Source of the DNA: Liolophura sinensis
Lineage: Eukaryota; Mollusca; Polyplacophora; Chitonida; Chitonidae
NCBI RefSeq assembly: GCF_032854445.1
Contig: NC_088299.1
Location: forward strand, 17,105,608-17,169,607
DNA: 64,000 nt
Reading direction: 5' to 3'
How positions within the stretch are numbered: position 1 is the first letter of the stretch; each line of letters opens with the position of its first letter. Under the pieces are notes generated by a model that was not told where the DNA came from, did no database searches, and saw only the letters and a list, made by a program, of their open reading frames with translations. The position numbers were made by a program, and so were the translations under genes. This document shows, piece after piece, positions 50,712 to 62,183 of this stretch.

Positions 50712-50990
50712 CTGTCTATGCAACCACAGCTAGAGCTCACCAATCAGTTTGTCACTGATGCTGTTCTGACGATTTTAAACAATCTGAACTGCGCATGCAA
50801 CCGCAGCTAAAACTCACCACTTGGTTTGTCACTGATGCTGTTCTGACGAATTTAAACCATCTGAACTGCGCATGAAACCGCAGCTAAAACTCACGAATCG
50901 GTTCGTCTCTCATGCTTTTCTGACGAATTTAAACCATCTGAACTGTGCATGCAACCGCAACTAAAACTCACCAATCAGCCAACGGTTGGT
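50712..50990. repeat. 77-bp tandem array
   Basis: About 3.6 units (GCATG markers at 50793, 50870, 50947) containing CCGCAGCTAAAACTCACCA and CTGATGCTGTTCTGACGA. Confidence 0.93.
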
Positions 50991-51424
50991 AAAATCGGCC
51001 TAAAACAGCCACTCGAAAGCTTCTCACTAGACTATAGTATGATCTAGCATCCTACGACACGGATCAAAGTGAAATGTGTTGTCAGTTTTACGTTGTTCAT
51101 TCTTGTGATCAAGAGTTCAAGACAGATCTTCACAATCAAGTAACTGCATGTTCAAATTTGTATCCCTAGTATCGTAATATAACATCCTTTTGTTTCTATT
51201 ATAACATCGTAATACTATGGCAAAAGTCCTGGAAATCACGAAAATACATGCTTTACTCAATTGGTTCCCTACGAATGTGTTTTAACACAATGACAGGCTG
51301 TGAAGAGAAGACCGCTTACGAAGGCCGACAGGTTTCGGACGACCCAAAGCACGTTACAGGTACTTCACGTTCCCTTTCGTCGTCATATGACTAGAAGTTA
51401 TTAAGTATGACGTTAAACCCGAAG

Positions 51425-51448
51425 CACTCACTCACTCACTCACTCACA
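51425..51448. repeat. (CACT)n microsatellite
   Basis: Short pure run of CACT units next to a third-family SINE tail motif. Confidence 0.9.
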
Positions 51449-51540
51449 TTCTCTTAGCGTACGATAAATAGACTTTTACATCCCCACTCCTCGCGTCCTC
51501 GCTGAAATCGGACAAGGACAAATACATACTGTTTTTAAAA

Positions 51541-51725
51541 GAATTATTTATTTATTTCATAGGTGTTTTACTCCGTACTCATGAATATTTCACATGTACG
51601 ACGACGGCCAGCGTTATGGCGGTAGGAAACCGCGAGGAACAAACCCCACGCCCATCTGCAGGCTGCTGCGTACCTTCCAAGGTACGGAGGGAGGGGAAGT
51701 CATGATGAACTGGTCTTGAAATCAT
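51541..51725 (-). mobile_element. SINE (family 1), head-truncated
   Basis: Tail tatttatttcataggtgttt and body acgacggccagcgttatggc are present in reverse orientation; the head is lost after the B box region. Confidence 0.7.
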
Positions 51726-52349
51726 AGTAACAGATTTGCTATAAAAACTTCCGGTAAATCCAAGCTCGATCCAAGCGGGAAACTATGTTTCATGAATTGG
51801 GCAGCCCATTTTTCGGAAAAACTGGAGTGGCTTACCCTGACGTAAAACATCCCGCTGTTACGGAGTAGGTATATTGATTGTGAGGTTTTTGATTCACAAG
51901 CTGTCTATATATTAAATTTATTCCCAAAATATAAGTAAGTGAAACATTTCGCAAATGTCTGGATTTTGTGTTGCCATAATGCAACAGTCATGTAAATGAA
52001 CAATTATTAAGTACGACGAAAGACCCCAAGAATACATACTTACACGCATATTCATACATACATACATACGTGTTGCAATAAAAATCTTTTATATCACGAT
52101 ACTAGAAATTACATTGCTGTAATTCGGCAATCCAGCCCTGAGGCCAAATGAGAACGTGCAGTGTTGTCAGCTCTCACCAGCCAAGTCTCACACAAGGACG
52201 TGCTACTTCTACTGTATTGAGGTCTTTGGGGGTAACCATCAGTCTTGCTGGAAGTAACAGATCTGAGATCTGAGATATCCAACAACAGGCAGTCACCCAG
52301 TAAATAGCGGGGCTATTGGTTGTTGTTTGATGTCAACAAACTGCAAAGA

Positions 52350-52622
52350 CAATGATTTATTTATTTGTTTATTTATTTATTTATTTATTTGGGGTTTTAC
52401 GCCGCACTCAAAAATATTTCATTTATACGACAGGGTCCAACATAATGTTGGGTGGAAATCGTACAGATCCCGAAGGAAATCTACGACCATTCGCAGGTTG
52501 CTGGGAGATCTTTTCCCGTACCGCCGGAGAAGAAGCCATGCATGAACTGAACTTGAAATCATAGCTACCGCATTAGTGAGAGGGTCTGGAGTCACTGTGC
52601 TGCCCTAGCACGCTGACTCTTA
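52350..52622 (-). mobile_element. tRNA-derived SINE (family 1), diverged
   Basis: Reverse-strand copy with a long ATTT tail, body and eroded head (tgccctagcacgctgactct). A forward fragment of the same family follows at 52663, giving an inverted pair. Confidence 0.75.
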
Positions 52623-52662
52623 GACAATGATGTCATCAGTATATAAACCCATATGGCCTTTG

Positions 52663-52780
52663 CCACCAGCTCTTCCCGGTTTCCCACAACTACAGTGCTG
52701 GTTGTCGTTGTATAAAATATTCTTGAGCACGGCCTAAAACTCCAATCAAATAAAGAAATAAAGAAATAAAGAAACAAATA
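52663..52780 (+). mobile_element. SINE (family 1), 3' half only
   Basis: Forward body tacagtgctggttgtcgttg and tail in which AAAT units have become AAAG units (aaataaagaaataaag). Confidence 0.7.
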
Positions 52781-52843
52781 TAAATGAAACATTGTTGAGT
52801 ACGACGTTAAGTTCAAATATCAATACATCCTGGTTTAATATAA

Positions 52844-53628
52844 ATGTTTCTGCCCGTTGCATCTCGCTACGCTCTTCTAACTTTATTCATAGGTACAGCA
52901 TCAGTGTTGGCAAAGCCGGAAGGGAGGCCAAATCGCTATATTTACAAAGGTAAGGTTCGTGAGTTGAACATAGATAAGTTAACGTGTTCGTTTTACTCTT
53001 TTCCCTTTATCCGAATTGTGACAACATGGAAATATTTTGCATTTTTTAACACATACATATTGTCTAGTTTCTAAAAGATAATAATAGCTCTGAACGATAA
53101 TTTAAAAGTAAAGCATGGAGACATCTTACAAACATGCCGGGAAGAGAATCGGAATCGGAACAGAATCCCATTGCAAGAAATGCTTTTTATTGTTCAGACT
53201 TCGACTGTTGGTATTAGAAACACAATCGGACAGAAACGACAACAAACTGATTTAAAACGGTGGGTCATCTACTTGCATTAACGAATCTGATGGAGAATAA
53301 ATGAAAATACCTTAATACAGCTGCACCAAAGACGGTTGCCTAGATCATCTAGATAGCTGCAAGTGGCCAACGTTTGACAGTAAAGCTAACATTCTTTGTG
53401 TTCTCATGCTTTGCCATACTGCTTTACAGTTCTAACGGTAAGCTAACATATCACTGCTGGAAGATATATGCGTACTGGCTATACTGATATTTTACTTTTT
53501 AACACTTACGGGACAAACTTATTCATTTATTCTTAGGTATTAAGCACGTCAACAGGGTGTTCAACCCAAAGCCGACTGCCCTACCAGACACCTTACTAAC
53601 CGACACAAAGATAACACAGTGCACATGA
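52844..53628 (+). CDS. Speculative two-exon gene for a 65-residue secreted peptide
   Basis: Exon 1 (52844-52949) encodes MFLPVASRYALLTLFIGTAS followed by VLA and KPEGRPNRYIYK. This is a convincing signal peptide with an A/K cleavage site and a basic mature start. It ends in phase 1 at a gtaagg donor. A possible exon 2 starts at 53537 after the acceptor tcttag. The split codon gives Gly, then IKHVNRVFNPKPTALP onward to a stop at 53626-53628. The mature peptide would be about 42 residues and basic at its N-terminus, like a peptide hormone or antimicrobial peptide, but no family was recognised. A SINE tail ends about 60 bp upstream, leaving little room for an ordinary promoter. The exon pairing is a prediction only. 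Confidence 0.3.
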
Positions 53629-55876
53629 TACTGTTCTCAATACAAATGCTGCAAGCTGATCAACCATTTTCCTCCTTGAACTAGCCACAGACGCCCATTA
53701 ATTTTCCATAAGCGACAATGTTAACGTTAAGCGCTGTAGCTCAGCACCCAAAATTCTGTGGCCAATAAGGTTTGGTGCATACCTGACCCAGCCTGTGAGA
53801 AAGAAGCCATTAAAATCTGACATAGGTTGACCGTCAAAATCTGGACCTTTCTATGCCGGCAGCTGGGAGGGGTGCCTGGCAACGCCAAGGGGATGTCACT
53901 TGCAGCCTCATCGCCACCTATCTCCTTGTGTCTCTCGCCCAAACTTTCAAACTTTCATCAGTAAAACTCATACCTGCCCAAAGCTTAGACAATTTCTATC
54001 ATTTTGATACCAAGCATGCACCTGCACACCAAAAACGGCAGACAGGCTGCAAAAAAAAGACTTTATACCCTAAAATACACAGAATTACATTCGTGTAATT
54101 ACATTACCTCCCGAAAAACGGAAGTTGTAATGGGATCTGTGTCCAACTTGTGGTCTGTATTGTGATGAAAAGAGAGCTAAAAGCATGGGAGTTAAATCTT
54201 CCTGGTCCGAAGGCTTGGGCCGTGCATGCATACTAGAATGTTTTGGGTTTGTTTTTGGCCAGTGCACACCATATGCTCATCCAGGCTGAATATGCTCAGT
54301 AGGCCAAGATTTCATTATGATATGATACAGGCTAACTTAATCTATATATGAATTTTTAAATTCCTTGCAAGAAGGAAATGACATATTTGTATATATGTTG
54401 ATCCTTTCCACTCGGTATTGCCGTCGGATGGCGTTTATAGCATTAGAGCCCGCTGCAACATATAGAGCACCATTGGAAAAAAGTACAGAATTCGAGAAAT
54501 GTTTGTGCGCAATTGAACGTACACAAACCTTGCTTTAGCACAAACAAATACAGCGATTATCAATTACAATTTGAACGAAAGACAACTTGGAGTTATGCTA
54601 AGTTATCGATCCCTTCAATACCAACCTGTTTTATTGCGTTTGTTTCTGTGGACAGTCCGTTTGTGCTTGGTTATTTCAAAACGATGTAACCGTCGGCCAT
54701 TTTGATTGTATATGTAGTAAGCCAATAGAGAATATCCACATTCAAACATCTAAATATATAGTTTTCCTTACCTCGGACTTATGTAGGTCAAAGGACTATT
54801 GTTACATCCGTCCGTCCGTCCATTCGTCCGTCCGTCCGCCCGTTCGCCCGTCAGTCCGTCCGTCTTTGTGACAGTTATATCTGAGAACCTACGCACAGGA
54901 AATCCTTGAACTTTGGCTGAGGTGTCGATTGAGACGCATAAACGGGATTGACGTTTTTTTTTTTTTTTTTCACGTCTAACCTTAGATTAATCTGCATATT
55001 AATCAGCTAATATTGTAGTTATCAGCTGTTTCAGTTGGGAGCATAATGTTCACAATCTCTAATTTGTACCATTCTTTATGTTTCCGATGTGATTTCACAA
55101 AATAAGATGTAAAATGAAATTAGAATAGCAAGCAATGGCTGTTCCCGAATCGGGGCAGTCATCTTTAAATTTTATTAATCAAAGATAAGAAACCAGTTGA
55201 TTTACGACCACTGTAACATCATTAACATCGGAAAGTAGCATGTTGATTCGGATTATTCAACTCCTCCAGTACGCTTTATGCTTTGACACGCTGTTCAGAA
55301 TACACCAATACACATGCTGTTTACTTGATAGCAGTTCTCGACATAGACAACGCAGCTGTCGCTCTCATAAATAATGTAACATTGCTAAAATGTATGTTTA
55401 TTTAGACTGTCGACAGAAATAATGAAAACCATAGACAATGTACATACAAAGATAACCATGTTTTACTGTACCCATTGTTTATTGTTTCTCGATTTCTTGT
55501 TAATGCATGATGATTTATAAACCCTCAATTTAACATGGGTCATCAGGACTCATCCATTTACTGATAGATACTGGCTACGGTTATTAGCGCACACACACAC
55601 TAACGAGTTTGCCTTAGTGATGCACCCAAGCTTTACAACACCCTCACACTCTATATTCAAATACACGAGGGCGTTGATTAATTCAGGCGGAGCCAGGTAC
55701 CTGGTCTGACATTTTAGTATAAAATCAACAACACACTTCATTCTTCCGAGGTACATTAACAGAGGCATAGGGGAGTTTACTTTGCAGTTCGAAATCGCCA
55801 CTCTCAATCGCTCAATCCCCTTGTCTATCCTCCTCGGGGACAAGAATTCTCACACTGGATACACAGGGTACTGAGA
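53629..55876. other. Upstream region of the 7TM receptor gene
   Basis: AT-rich, with the CCGT microsatellite at 54808. No other gene recognised; any 5' UTR exon of the receptor should lie here. Confidence 0.45.
54808..54866. repeat. (CCGT)n microsatellite
   Basis: Imperfect CCGTCCGT run. Confidence 0.92.
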
Positions 55877-56038
55877 GTGGTGAGTGCATTAGGAGTGGTG
55901 ATATTGACATTTCAGGGCAGCTCTTACGACAACGGAGTCACAACCCCTCCTCCACCCCTCCCCTCCCTCCACTACCTCTTAAATAACCGAATACCGCCAC
56001 ATGATTGGGGAGTTAGGTTGAGATCTCTTGCTTTCGAC

Positions 56039-59000
56039 ATGACGACTGGTTGGCGATTCTTGTGGAGATGTACAGTTTTGAATGGAGTTATGGTATTGGC
56101 TGTTATGCCCCTGTTATCCGCAGATAACTCGACAGAGTCGTTTTTAGGCTGGTCCGATAACAATGACACTGTCATCAACACAACCCCTCTCTGGGCGCTC
56201 TCTGACCCTTTCCGGCAAAATGAGACTGATTCGTCTAGAATTTATTCCTGGACAACAGAAAACGGTACAAATGCGACTGACAGCATATCTCAGGTGAATG
56301 ACACAGACAGTATGACTGACGGGAACACTGGAGCCCAGGAACACTTCTTAACACCTCCCATTCCAAAACTGGACTATGAATTCAATCTGGCCGCCACTAA
56401 CAGGTTTCTTGCCACAGATATTACGAAGTATATCTGTGGGTCTGGACGGCTCTGCAATCAAACCCAAACACCAGATAGTGGTCATTGTATTGCTGAATGC
56501 ATGCCTTGTCAATGTGACGAAATGTGCCACTTCTACGGAGACTGCTGTCCAGATCTATTATTTAGCGACTCTCCTCACTTCCCGTCAACTCCTTTCTCTT
56601 ACGTATCCTGTTCGAAGGAATATTGGACAATTTGGGGGAACTTATCAGATCTATTTATGGTGAGTTCGTGTCCAGCTGTCACTGATCCCATCATAGCAGA
56701 TAAATGCGAGCGACACGATAAAAACGATCAAGACCAAGCCACGCCCGTGTCGGTTTTGAACTCCCAGATCACCTATAGGAACAAATTCTGTGCTCAGTGT
56801 CACGATGTGCCTGATGCCCAGGCTTGGAGACATCATGTCGCCTGTAGGACGAATAATGCACTTAACACTGCCAAGTCAAAGGCTGATTTGTGGCGTCGTG
56901 TGTTGGCGGATGAATGGTGTGAAGTAGAGTCTTATCCACCTGATGGGGTAACTCCTAGGGAATGTTACCACTCTAAAGTGAACACATGTAAGGAAAACTC
57001 CGATCCAGTGATAGAAAACCTATGCTTGTCTTTTAAAAACACATTGCATTATTACGGTGAAGATGCAAGTTACACCTCGTATAGAAATATATTTTGTGCT
57101 GCTTGCAACGGAGAAAGGCTGAGCAAATCCATGGGTTGTACCAGAGTGCTCAGTCCTTTTATACCACTGCCTCTGAACGTGTTATTGGATTTCAACCCAA
57201 AGTCCGGACAGCCTCAAACAGCTGGGAAGGAAATACGGATGTGTGACAGGGACAAGGTGTTTGATCCCTTCTCGGTAAGTTTTACCGCTAAGTTTATAGA
57301 TCTAAAAGGTCCTAACGACCATATGGAGTTTAATATGGCTCTGTGCACATTACATGTTATGGTACAGGGGCCACTTTCACAAAGCGGTGTACTAAGTATA
57401 TTTATCCTATATTTGTCGTACGATATGTTTTACGTCACTATTAACGAACTATTGTCCTATATGTGCAATATGGTACAAGCACGAAATCTTTGTGAAAGTG
57501 GCCCCCTGGTAAAGAGTGCGATACATTTTGATGTTATAGTGATATGATACTTAATCTGATATAAATGAAACTATATGCAAAGAAATACCCTCTTGTATAA
57601 AAAAACACATAAGATGTGTATCTCAAAACCACAAGTTGCAGAGGAACATTAATGTTTACTCACTTTATGTGCTTACACTTTAAACATGTATCAACTTGTG
57701 CACCTGTATTACGTTTGTAGTTGATATTGTGAGCTACAAAACGGTACACAATTGCTTTTTGAGATTACCTCAAGTTTGGCCCTTTTAAAGGAAGTAAGAG
57801 AAAACATCCTTCGGCAACTGTATATATTAAATATACCTTTAATTTTTCATTTGAAGTCCGACTAGATTTTGTGGTTGGCCGCTGTCCTCTGAACATATAC
57901 TCTACTTGAATGTACGCTTAATGCAACGGTTTTAAGTCAGGAGCTCTATCAGGGGCCGAATTAGGTCGTTTCATCCGGGCATTTCACCTTTATGAAGCAG
58001 TTAACCGAACTGCCGTGATATAAATGAAAAAAATAATTTCACACGGCTCAAAACAATCAACTAAATAACCAATTCTAAGAACCGCAGATTAGATGATCAT
58101 CTTCATATGAATTCTTATTATTGTATACTTGTAGGACAAGTGTCGTAATATTACCTGTTCTGATGGAAGTAGCTTGAAAGATGGAATCTGCAAAGAGATT
58201 GTCGAACGTGGGGATTTTATTGGATATCTGTTTGACGTCACTCTTTCACCAGTCAACTCTTCCGCTCGCATTCCCCAGATATCACTCTTCATGAGACAGT
58301 ACTTAACCACAATTCAAGAACAGCTTATGGATTTCCCCGGAAGTCTCGTCACACTTTTAACAGTTTCCTTCTACATTGGTAAAGATGAGAAATATGAGAT
58401 GACTGAGCTAGGAGAGCTCGTTACTGTCAGCGGAGAAATCTTTACACACGGTCAGGCAAATTCCACAGAACTAGAAAAGACTTTGTCCAATGTTTTGTCT
58501 CAGGATTTCTCTTTTAACGTCTCTAGAGAACTCATCCCATTACTAAGCAGACCATACTTTTGTCCACGACCGTTTGAACGTCCAACGGGTATGAAACTTC
58601 AAACCAACATTTCTGAAGATTTCTCAATGTCAATTGAGAAATTTCCCAAATGTCATCGTTCTGAATGCTTCGTGAATGTGACGTATCAAACCATACCACT
58701 AAATTGTCCGTTTGTCGAATACTCTGATCGTTTCGAGGAAAACTTTACATTCGACCCACTGACGTACACTTTGGAATTCGAAAATTATTCCTTTTCGCTA
58801 AACCTAAACGAATTCCGTTGCTGTGGAAGAGTCCTAAGGATCTGTGTGGACACCATCGCCAACATCACTCAAGTTATATTTGGGGACAAAACAGATCCAG
58901 TAAGGGATGCTCAAGATATGGCTCTCTCCATCGTGTCCCTGATCTGCATCAGTTCATCTCTTGTCGGCCTATTGTTGACTTTCCTCACCTACTGCGCAAT

Positions 59001-59781
59001 ACCAAAACTTCGCACGTTGCCTGGAAAAAACAGCATGGCGCTTGTATTCCATCTGTTTTGCTCTCATCTTCTCTTCCTGACGACATCTAATCGGACGACA
59101 AACGTCGTATTGTGTCAGGTGTTTGGAGTACTTCTTCACTATTTCTGGATAGCCTCATTTACTTGGATGTTGGTCTCTGCATACCATATGTACAACGTCT
59201 TCACAAGTGTTCGAGCTTACGTCGGCGATAGTAAAAGAGACTTGAAAAGGCTGATGATGTACACACTATGTAGCATTTTCGTTCCCATGATAACCATTAC
59301 ATCTTGTCTAGTAACACACACGGTTCAAAGCCAAGGAAGAGACCTCGGATACGGCGGGACCATTTGCTTTCTGCATAGTCCCTTGGCAATTGGCGTTTTC
59401 TTTATCGGGCCACTAGGTCTTATTCTTGTCCTGAACGCTATATTTTTCACGAAGACAATCCTTGTGATACGATCAGTGCCTGACATGACGGAAGCCTCCA
59501 ACAAATCGAAAAAGCAACATGTTTTTGTCTACATCAAGTTGTCCCTGCTTTTCGGCTTTACTTGGATATTCGGGATTCTGGCTGCCATTTTACAGTCTAC
59601 TGTACTAGAGTACGTTTTTACCGTTTTGACAGGGAGTCAAGGCGTTATGATCTTTTTGGCCTATTGTGTGAATGAGCGTACCTGGACAGAACTAAAATCC
59701 AGAGTATCTGGTGATAAGGCATTCCCGTCCTCCATGACCTCAAGAGCCAGATACACAACTTCTACAGACACCACTCTATAA
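56039..59781 (+). CDS. Family-B-like 7TM receptor with somatomedin-B-like domain (2 coding exons)
   Basis: Exons are 56039-57274 and 58135-59781 (donor gtaagt, acceptor cttgtag), phase 0, about 960 residues. A signal peptide (about 1-28, MTTGWRFLWRC then a hydrophobic run) precedes a stalk rich in NxS/T sequons. A somatomedin-B-like cluster follows at about 133-171 (C150-x3-C-x2-C-x-C-x3-C-x5-CC). Two further Cys modules contain the pattern Y-R-N-x-F/I-C-A-x-C. The exon junction makes DPFS/DKCRNITC. Seven membrane segments span about 675-930, with LPGKNSMALVFHL after TM1 and LSLLFGFTWIFGIL in TM6, both typical of adhesion/secretin/Methuselah-like receptors. No GPS-type HL-S/T cleavage site is visible before TM1, so autoproteolysis is not expected. 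The cytoplasmic tail is short. A poly(A) signal follows at 59851. Ligand is unknown. An earlier in-frame extension from 55877 is possible but lacks signal-peptide character, so the internal ATG is preferred. Confidence 0.88.
57275..58134 (+). other. Intron of the 7TM receptor gene
   Basis: Phase-0 GT-AG intron of 860 bp. It holds a 144-bp MITE-like element at 57365-57508; the rest shows nothing recognisable. Confidence 0.82.
57365..57508. mobile_element. 144-bp MITE-like element with terminal inverted repeats
   Basis: The ends are inverted copies of CAGGGG(G)CCACTTTCACAAAG, about 20 bp and differing by one G. The element begins CAGGG and ends CCCTG, as many cut-and-paste families do. A 3-bp direct repeat GTA flanks it (57362-57364 and 57509-57511). 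The interior is AT-rich and has no coding capacity. The superfamily cannot be named from this alone. Confidence 0.75.
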
Positions 59782-59850
59782 ACTGATTTCGACATTCATT
59801 CTTGCGTTTGTTTGCCGTCTATCTATGTGATTTTCAAACTTAAAATGAAA

Positions 59851-59856
59851 AATAAA
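59851..59856 (+). terminator. Poly(A) signal AATAAA, 7TM receptor gene
   Basis: AATAAA 70 bp after the receptor stop codon. Confidence 0.6.
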
Positions 59857-59865
59857 TCAAAGGGT

Positions 59866-60212
59866 GACAACAGTGTGATAAATATAGTCTAGGATGGCAG
59901 TGTGATGACTAGCATCTGGTCACATAACACTGGCGAAACAGTGATGACGGTGTGATAACTAGCATCTGGTCACACAAGAAAAGAGCGATGGCACGGTGAT
60001 AACTATGGTCTGGCCACACAACACCGGCCAAACAGTGATGACAGTTTGATAACTTGCATCTGGTCACACAGGGCGGGCGAAACAGTGATGACAGTGTGAT
60101 AAATATGGTCTTGTCACACTGGGCCGGCCAAACAGTGACAACAGTGTGATAATTAACATGTTGTCACACAAGGCCGGCGAAACAGTGACGACACAGTGAT
60201 AACTATAGTCTT
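59866..60212. repeat. 50-bp tandem array downstream of the receptor gene
   Basis: About seven units of AACAGTGATGACAGTGTGAT plus AACTAGCATCTGGTCACACAAGGCCGGCGA. It begins about 10 bp after the poly(A) signal. Confidence 0.92.
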
Positions 60213-60414
60213 TTTCTTTTAGCCTGTCGATTGTATTCAGCTTTCTGTCAAATCAGTCATACTAGCTACCAAAATTGCCTTTATTCGGGTGTGACATAAT
60301 TTTTTCTGTTATAATAATAATCTTTTATCTCAATTTATCTGAACTGAAGAATTTTGACGGAAATGCAAAGCTACTGTTCGTAATAACACTGTCAACCCTA
60401 GCCTTTTTCTTTGA

Positions 60415-60670
60415 GGTATTTATTTACGATGTTTTACGCCGTACTCAAGAATATTTCACTTATACTACGGTGGCCAGCATTATGGTGGGAGGAAACCGGG
60501 CAGAGCCCAGGAGAAACCCACGACCATTCGCAGGTTGCTGCCAGACATTCCCACTTACGGCTGGAGAGGAAGCCAGCATGAGCTGGACTTGAACTCACAG
60601 CGACCGCATTGGTGAGAGGCTTCTGGTTCATCACGCTGCGCTAGCGCACTAACCAACTGAGCCACGGAGG
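60415..60670 (-). mobile_element. tRNA-derived SINE (family 1), nearly full length
   Basis: Well-preserved reverse-strand copy downstream of the receptor gene: tail, CCAGCATTATGGTGGGAGGA body, and the head ending gagccacggagg. Confidence 0.88.
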
Positions 60671-62153
60671 TTCGGAGGCTCGGTATCACGGAGCGCACCC
60701 GTTTTATTAACTCGAAAAAGGAAACAGTGCACCTGCCCACGTTGATAGTATAAATCCCCGAAATATAGGTCCATGCAGCAGCTAGCCATCGGCCAGATAT
60801 TTACTTTATAAACAAGCAGGCCTCAGAGAGCACACAAAGGGAGATAAATGCTCTTTGAACACGTTATTGTTGTACATCATTGTTTTGTGGAATATCATGT
60901 GACCGTGTATTAAGCAATGAAAATCGACAACCACTGTACGAGGTATAATAATAATATGTAGATGTTGCATTGTGTGTCAAATGAAATGGACTGAAGGACC
61001 GTCACGACATGGTGAGGTAGTGAGCTAAGACAACACCACGGAACTCATGGTGTGCATATCAATTTGTCTTAAAGACATGCGCATTAGGCATTGTAGGATG
61101 AATAAAACATGCTCACACATTTACCGGGTCAACGTAAACAAATCTGGTCCCTGGTGCTGCAATTCCTGTCACACTGAAGCAACCACAGTGCAAATGGAAT
61201 GACCACAGCAGGGTGTTATCACAGGAACCTCCATAACTTCCGAACAAGCTAAGGATTAACAAAAAAAAAAAAAAAGAAAACAGTCAATAGTATACAATCA
61301 TTCGTGACACAATTCTATTCGGTAGTGTGAATACTCTTATAGCAAACCACGAAAGAGGACGAACGGAAATTTCTTCAGCACTGCATCACTGATCGCGGTT
61401 AAATCACTAACATCTGTAAATTACTTTGAACGACGCATGTTAAGAATAAAAGTCATATCTCATAAAATAATGCACATCTCAAATGTGTCATATGTCTGCA
61501 CCTTCTGTTTTAATAAACTAAAGCCTTTTATGGCATATCATCAAGGGGAGCTGGGATTATGTTTTGTCAGAAGGAGGAAGAACATGTGGGCGTGTCCAGA
61601 GAGATATTGTACCTTAAATGTAATGAAAACACAGCATTTTGGGTCATTCTGGATTTAGACGAGTGACGTTTAATAAAATGAAATTAATATCATTGAAAAT
61701 TTATGACTTATTCTGCTTAAGTCATGGTACAAGAGGACGTAGGTGTGTCCGCTATTTAAGCATGTACAGTTAGAATAAAACCCTGGCTAAGGTAAACTGA
61801 CAAGAGGCTGGATTCGATTTCTGATTATCTGCCAACTAGCAGTCACTCCTCTGATATTACTCTTCATGTACTCTTTACATGTACACAGAAGTGTTTATGC
61901 AGGTATATAGGCAGATGAAGCCCAAAGAGAAGGACGATATCTCGGGGTGGAGCTGAATTTAAAATGGTGACTCCCAATTAGTCATGCTCTGTTGGTCTGT
62001 TTCAATTCCCTGTTATTTAATGACTGTAACATTTTCCTTTCAATTCTCGAAGACCTTGCCGTCAGCCGCCATGCACTGATGAATACATAAGTAATTATTA
62101 TTATTAAATATATTTATAATTTCACGCTTATTGCGCTGCACAACAACATTCAG
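60671..62153. other. Spacer before SLC52A copy D
   Basis: No gene recognised. A short A run (61260-61275) and AT-rich DNA; a 5' UTR exon of copy D may be present but is not identifiable. Confidence 0.45.
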
Positions 62154-62183
62154 TTTACTTTAAGACTTGCCGTCATCGTGACC

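Noticed and set aside
53853-54098. 81-codon forward frame with a hydrophobic patch
   Set aside because: The hydrophobic stretch is internal and short, no splice partner or family was seen.
55877-56038. N-terminal extension of the 7TM receptor
   Set aside because: It is in frame but begins at a non-ATG codon, is Pro-rich and would bury the signal peptide.
57275-57547. Read-through of receptor exon 1 to a stop at 57547
   Set aside because: A strong gtaagt donor at 57275 and a phase-matched next exon that restores conserved Cys spacing favour splicing.
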